The notes beneath the pieces are model-generated. The model searched no databases. It was not told the origin of the DNA and worked only from the letters and a program-made list of their open reading frames with translations. 5,990 nt of DNA, from positions 1-5,990 of the forward strand of contig JALRDC010000110.1 of assembly GCA_023262245.1 (NCBI GenBank), in the 5' to 3' direction. The position numbers and the translations under genes were made by a program. Shown here one piece after another: positions 4,826 to 5,990 of this stretch (position 1 is its first letter; each line of letters starts with the position of its first letter). Source of the DNA: Flavobacteriaceae bacterium (lineage in GTDB: Bacteria; Bacteroidota; Bacteroidia; Flavobacteriales; Flavobacteriaceae).

Positions 4826-5947
4826 ATGAAACTAATTTGGTTATCCAGTCTGTTAATTTTCTTTAGCCTTCAGGTGAGCTGTGCTCAAGACAATCCCCCC
4901 TTTATCGAAAGTCCTACAGAAGTAGATTATACATATAAAACAATCGTTGAGGGAATCGACATCCCTTGGGGAATGGCATTTATTAGCGAAAATGATCTTT
5001 TAGTTACGGAAAAATCGGGCATACTTTATCGTGTCACCAAAGGGGTCAAACAAACAGTAGAAGGACTGCCGCCTATCTATACAAGAGGACAAGGAGGTCT
5101 TTTAGATGTTGCGCTTCATCCCGATTATAGTAATACTAAGATTATCTATATGACTTTGGGTGCAAATACAGAAGGAGATGACTTGGGTGGAAATACTTCT
5201 TTATACTGCGCCAAACTCGAGGGCACAAAATTGAAAGAAGTAAAACTACTTTATAAAGCGACTCCCAATACAAAAAAAGGGCAGCACTTTGGCTCCCGCA
5301 TTGTCTTTGATCAAGAAGGACATGTTTATTTTTCTGTCGGTGATAGAGGAAATCGAGAAGAGAACCCGCAGGATATTACAAGAGATGGTGGGAAAATATA
5401 CCGTTTAAATTTAGATGGCAGCATTCCTGAAGACAATCCTTTCGTAGGAAAAGAAGGAGCGAAAGAAGCAGTATATTCCTATGGACATAGAAATCCACAA
5501 GGGATGGTTGTTCATCCTAAGACAGGAGCGGTATGGGAAAATGAACACGGTCCACAAGGAGGCGATGAAATCAATATTATACGAAAAGGATTGAATTTTG
5601 GTTGGCCTAAAATTACTTATGGGATCAATTATAGTGGAACCCCCATAACAGATAAAACTGCACTTCCCAACATGGAACAACCTTTTTATTATTGGGTTCC
5701 TTCTATAGGCCCCAGTGGCATGGCGTTTTCAACTTCAGGGATCTATAAAGAGTGGAAAGATGATTTATTTGTGGGGTCCCTCAAATTTGAATATTTAGAA
5801 CGTCTGGTTATTAAAAATGACAAAGTAGTAAAGAGAGAGAAAGTACTGGATAAAATTGGAAGAGTTCGCAATATAGTTGAAGGGCCTGATGGCTACCTCT
5901 ATCTAGCAGTGGAAGGGAAAGGAATTCTCAAAATAATTCCAAATTAA
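4826..5947 (+). CDS. Exported PQQ-dependent aldose sugar dehydrogenase (YliI/soluble GDH-like, GSDH family)
   Basis: A 373-residue six-bladed beta-propeller enzyme of usual family length. Residues 1-20 are a signal peptide; QVSCAQ at 16-21 could be cut by signal peptidase I after Ala20 or lipidated at Cys19. Family motifs appear in order: IPWGMAF (46-52), LLVTEKSG (58-65), GQGGLLDVALHPDY (88-101), QHFGSRIVFD (153-162), SVGDRGN (170-176), GGKIYRLNLDGSIPEDNPF (188-206), SYGHRNPQG (218-226), ENEHGPQGGDEIN (238-250) and PSIGPSGMAF (292-301). His154 corresponds to the catalytic base of soluble glucose dehydrogenase, and Arg223/Asn224 to PQQ-contacting residues. By family it oxidises aldose sugars in the periplasm with PQQ and calcium; the exact substrate is not predictable. 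No PQQ synthesis genes are visible, so the cofactor may be scavenged or made elsewhere. Its stop codon overlaps the next start (TAATG), implying translational coupling. Sorbosone dehydrogenase annotations denote the same family. Confidence 0.93.
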   Translation: MKLIWLSSLLIFFSLQVSCAQDNPPFIESPTEVDYTYKTIVEGIDIPWGMAFISENDLLVTEKSGILYRVTKGVKQTVEGLPPIYTRGQGGLLDVALHPDYSNTKIIYMTLGANTEGDDLGGNTSLYCAKLEGTKLKEVKLLYKATPNTKKGQHFGSRIVFDQEGHVYFSVGDRGNREENPQDITRDGGKIYRLNLDGSIPEDNPFVGKEGAKEAVYSYGHRNPQGMVVHPKTGAVWENEHGPQGGDEINIIRKGLNFGWPKITYGINYSGTPITDKTALPNMEQPFYYWVPSIGPSGMAFSTSGIYKEWKDDLFVGSLKFEYLERLVIKNDKVVKREKVLDKIGRVRNIVEGPDGYLYLAVEGKGILKIIPN

Positions 5948-5990
5948 TGAAACTCTTTATCAGTGTCTATTTCATTTCTTTAGGCATGTT
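5947..5990 (+). CDS. Start of a probable exported protein (partial)
   Basis: An ATG at 5947-5949 shares its A with the TAA of the sugar dehydrogenase, a classic coupling arrangement. Fourteen codons are visible, MKLFISVYFISLGM, with a positive N-terminus followed by a hydrophobic run, as in a signal peptide or membrane anchor. The family cannot be told. Co-transcription with the dehydrogenase suggests a related periplasmic or electron-transfer role, but this is inference only. Confidence 0.6.
   Translation, partial: MKLFISVYFISLGM

Noticed and set aside
5411..5680. Minus-strand open frame of 89 codons inside the sugar dehydrogenase
   Set aside because: Shadow of conserved propeller motifs on the opposite strand; no own support.
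1..5990. Mobile element, CRISPR array, phage or defence system
   Set aside because: No transposase, integrase, terminal repeats with target duplication, regularly spaced repeats or defence-type domains are seen. The tRNA pair shows no integrated element or duplicated tRNA 3' end within the window.

Overview
The window looks like chromosomal DNA of a member of the Bacteroidota, most likely class Flavobacteriia. The base composition is AT-rich and Shine-Dalgarno sequences are absent or weak. Several promoters match the Bacteroidota housekeeping pattern (TTG, 19-nt spacer, TAnnTTTG). The proteins (two-cysteine OxyR, a PadR/PspC pair, a cyclophilin with an apparent lipoprotein signal, a PQQ sugar dehydrogenase) resemble typical flavobacterial versions. 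Genus cannot be assigned from the sequence alone.

Left part (1-2116): the N-terminal 125 codons of a CoA pyrophosphatase-type NUDIX hydrolase run leftward off the window. Its start codon physically overlaps the start codon of the rightward cyclophilin gene (both ATGs lie within CATG at 373-376), so each gene's upstream signals must lie inside the other's coding sequence. A short intergenic region with two dyads leads into oxyR, a peroxide-sensing LysR-type regulator with both redox cysteines at positions 199 and 208, as in E. coli.

Middle part (2103-4421): a small leftward hypothetical gene of 69 codons overlaps the 3' end of oxyR by 14 nt. It is divergent from a two-gene operon coding for a PadR-family repressor and a large PspC-domain membrane protein. 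The padR promoter carries a perfect 8-3-8 palindrome lying over the -7 element, which is a good candidate autoregulatory operator. The PadR/PspC pair is probably an envelope-stress module.

Right part (4448-5990): a near-perfect Bacteroidota promoter drives two tandem tRNA-Pro genes, anticodons TGG and GGG, without encoded CCA, followed by a small terminator-like hairpin. After a 166-bp gap containing a long interrupted inverted repeat comes an exported PQQ-dependent aldose sugar dehydrogenase. Its stop codon overlaps the start of a further, probably exported, protein cut by the window edge (TAATG).

Most of this is ordinary core-genome content. No mobile element, CRISPR array, phage gene or obviously new defence or biosynthetic system is visible. 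The most interesting signals are regulatory: the overlapping divergent starts at 373-376, the padR palindrome, and the 65-bp inverted repeat upstream of the dehydrogenase.
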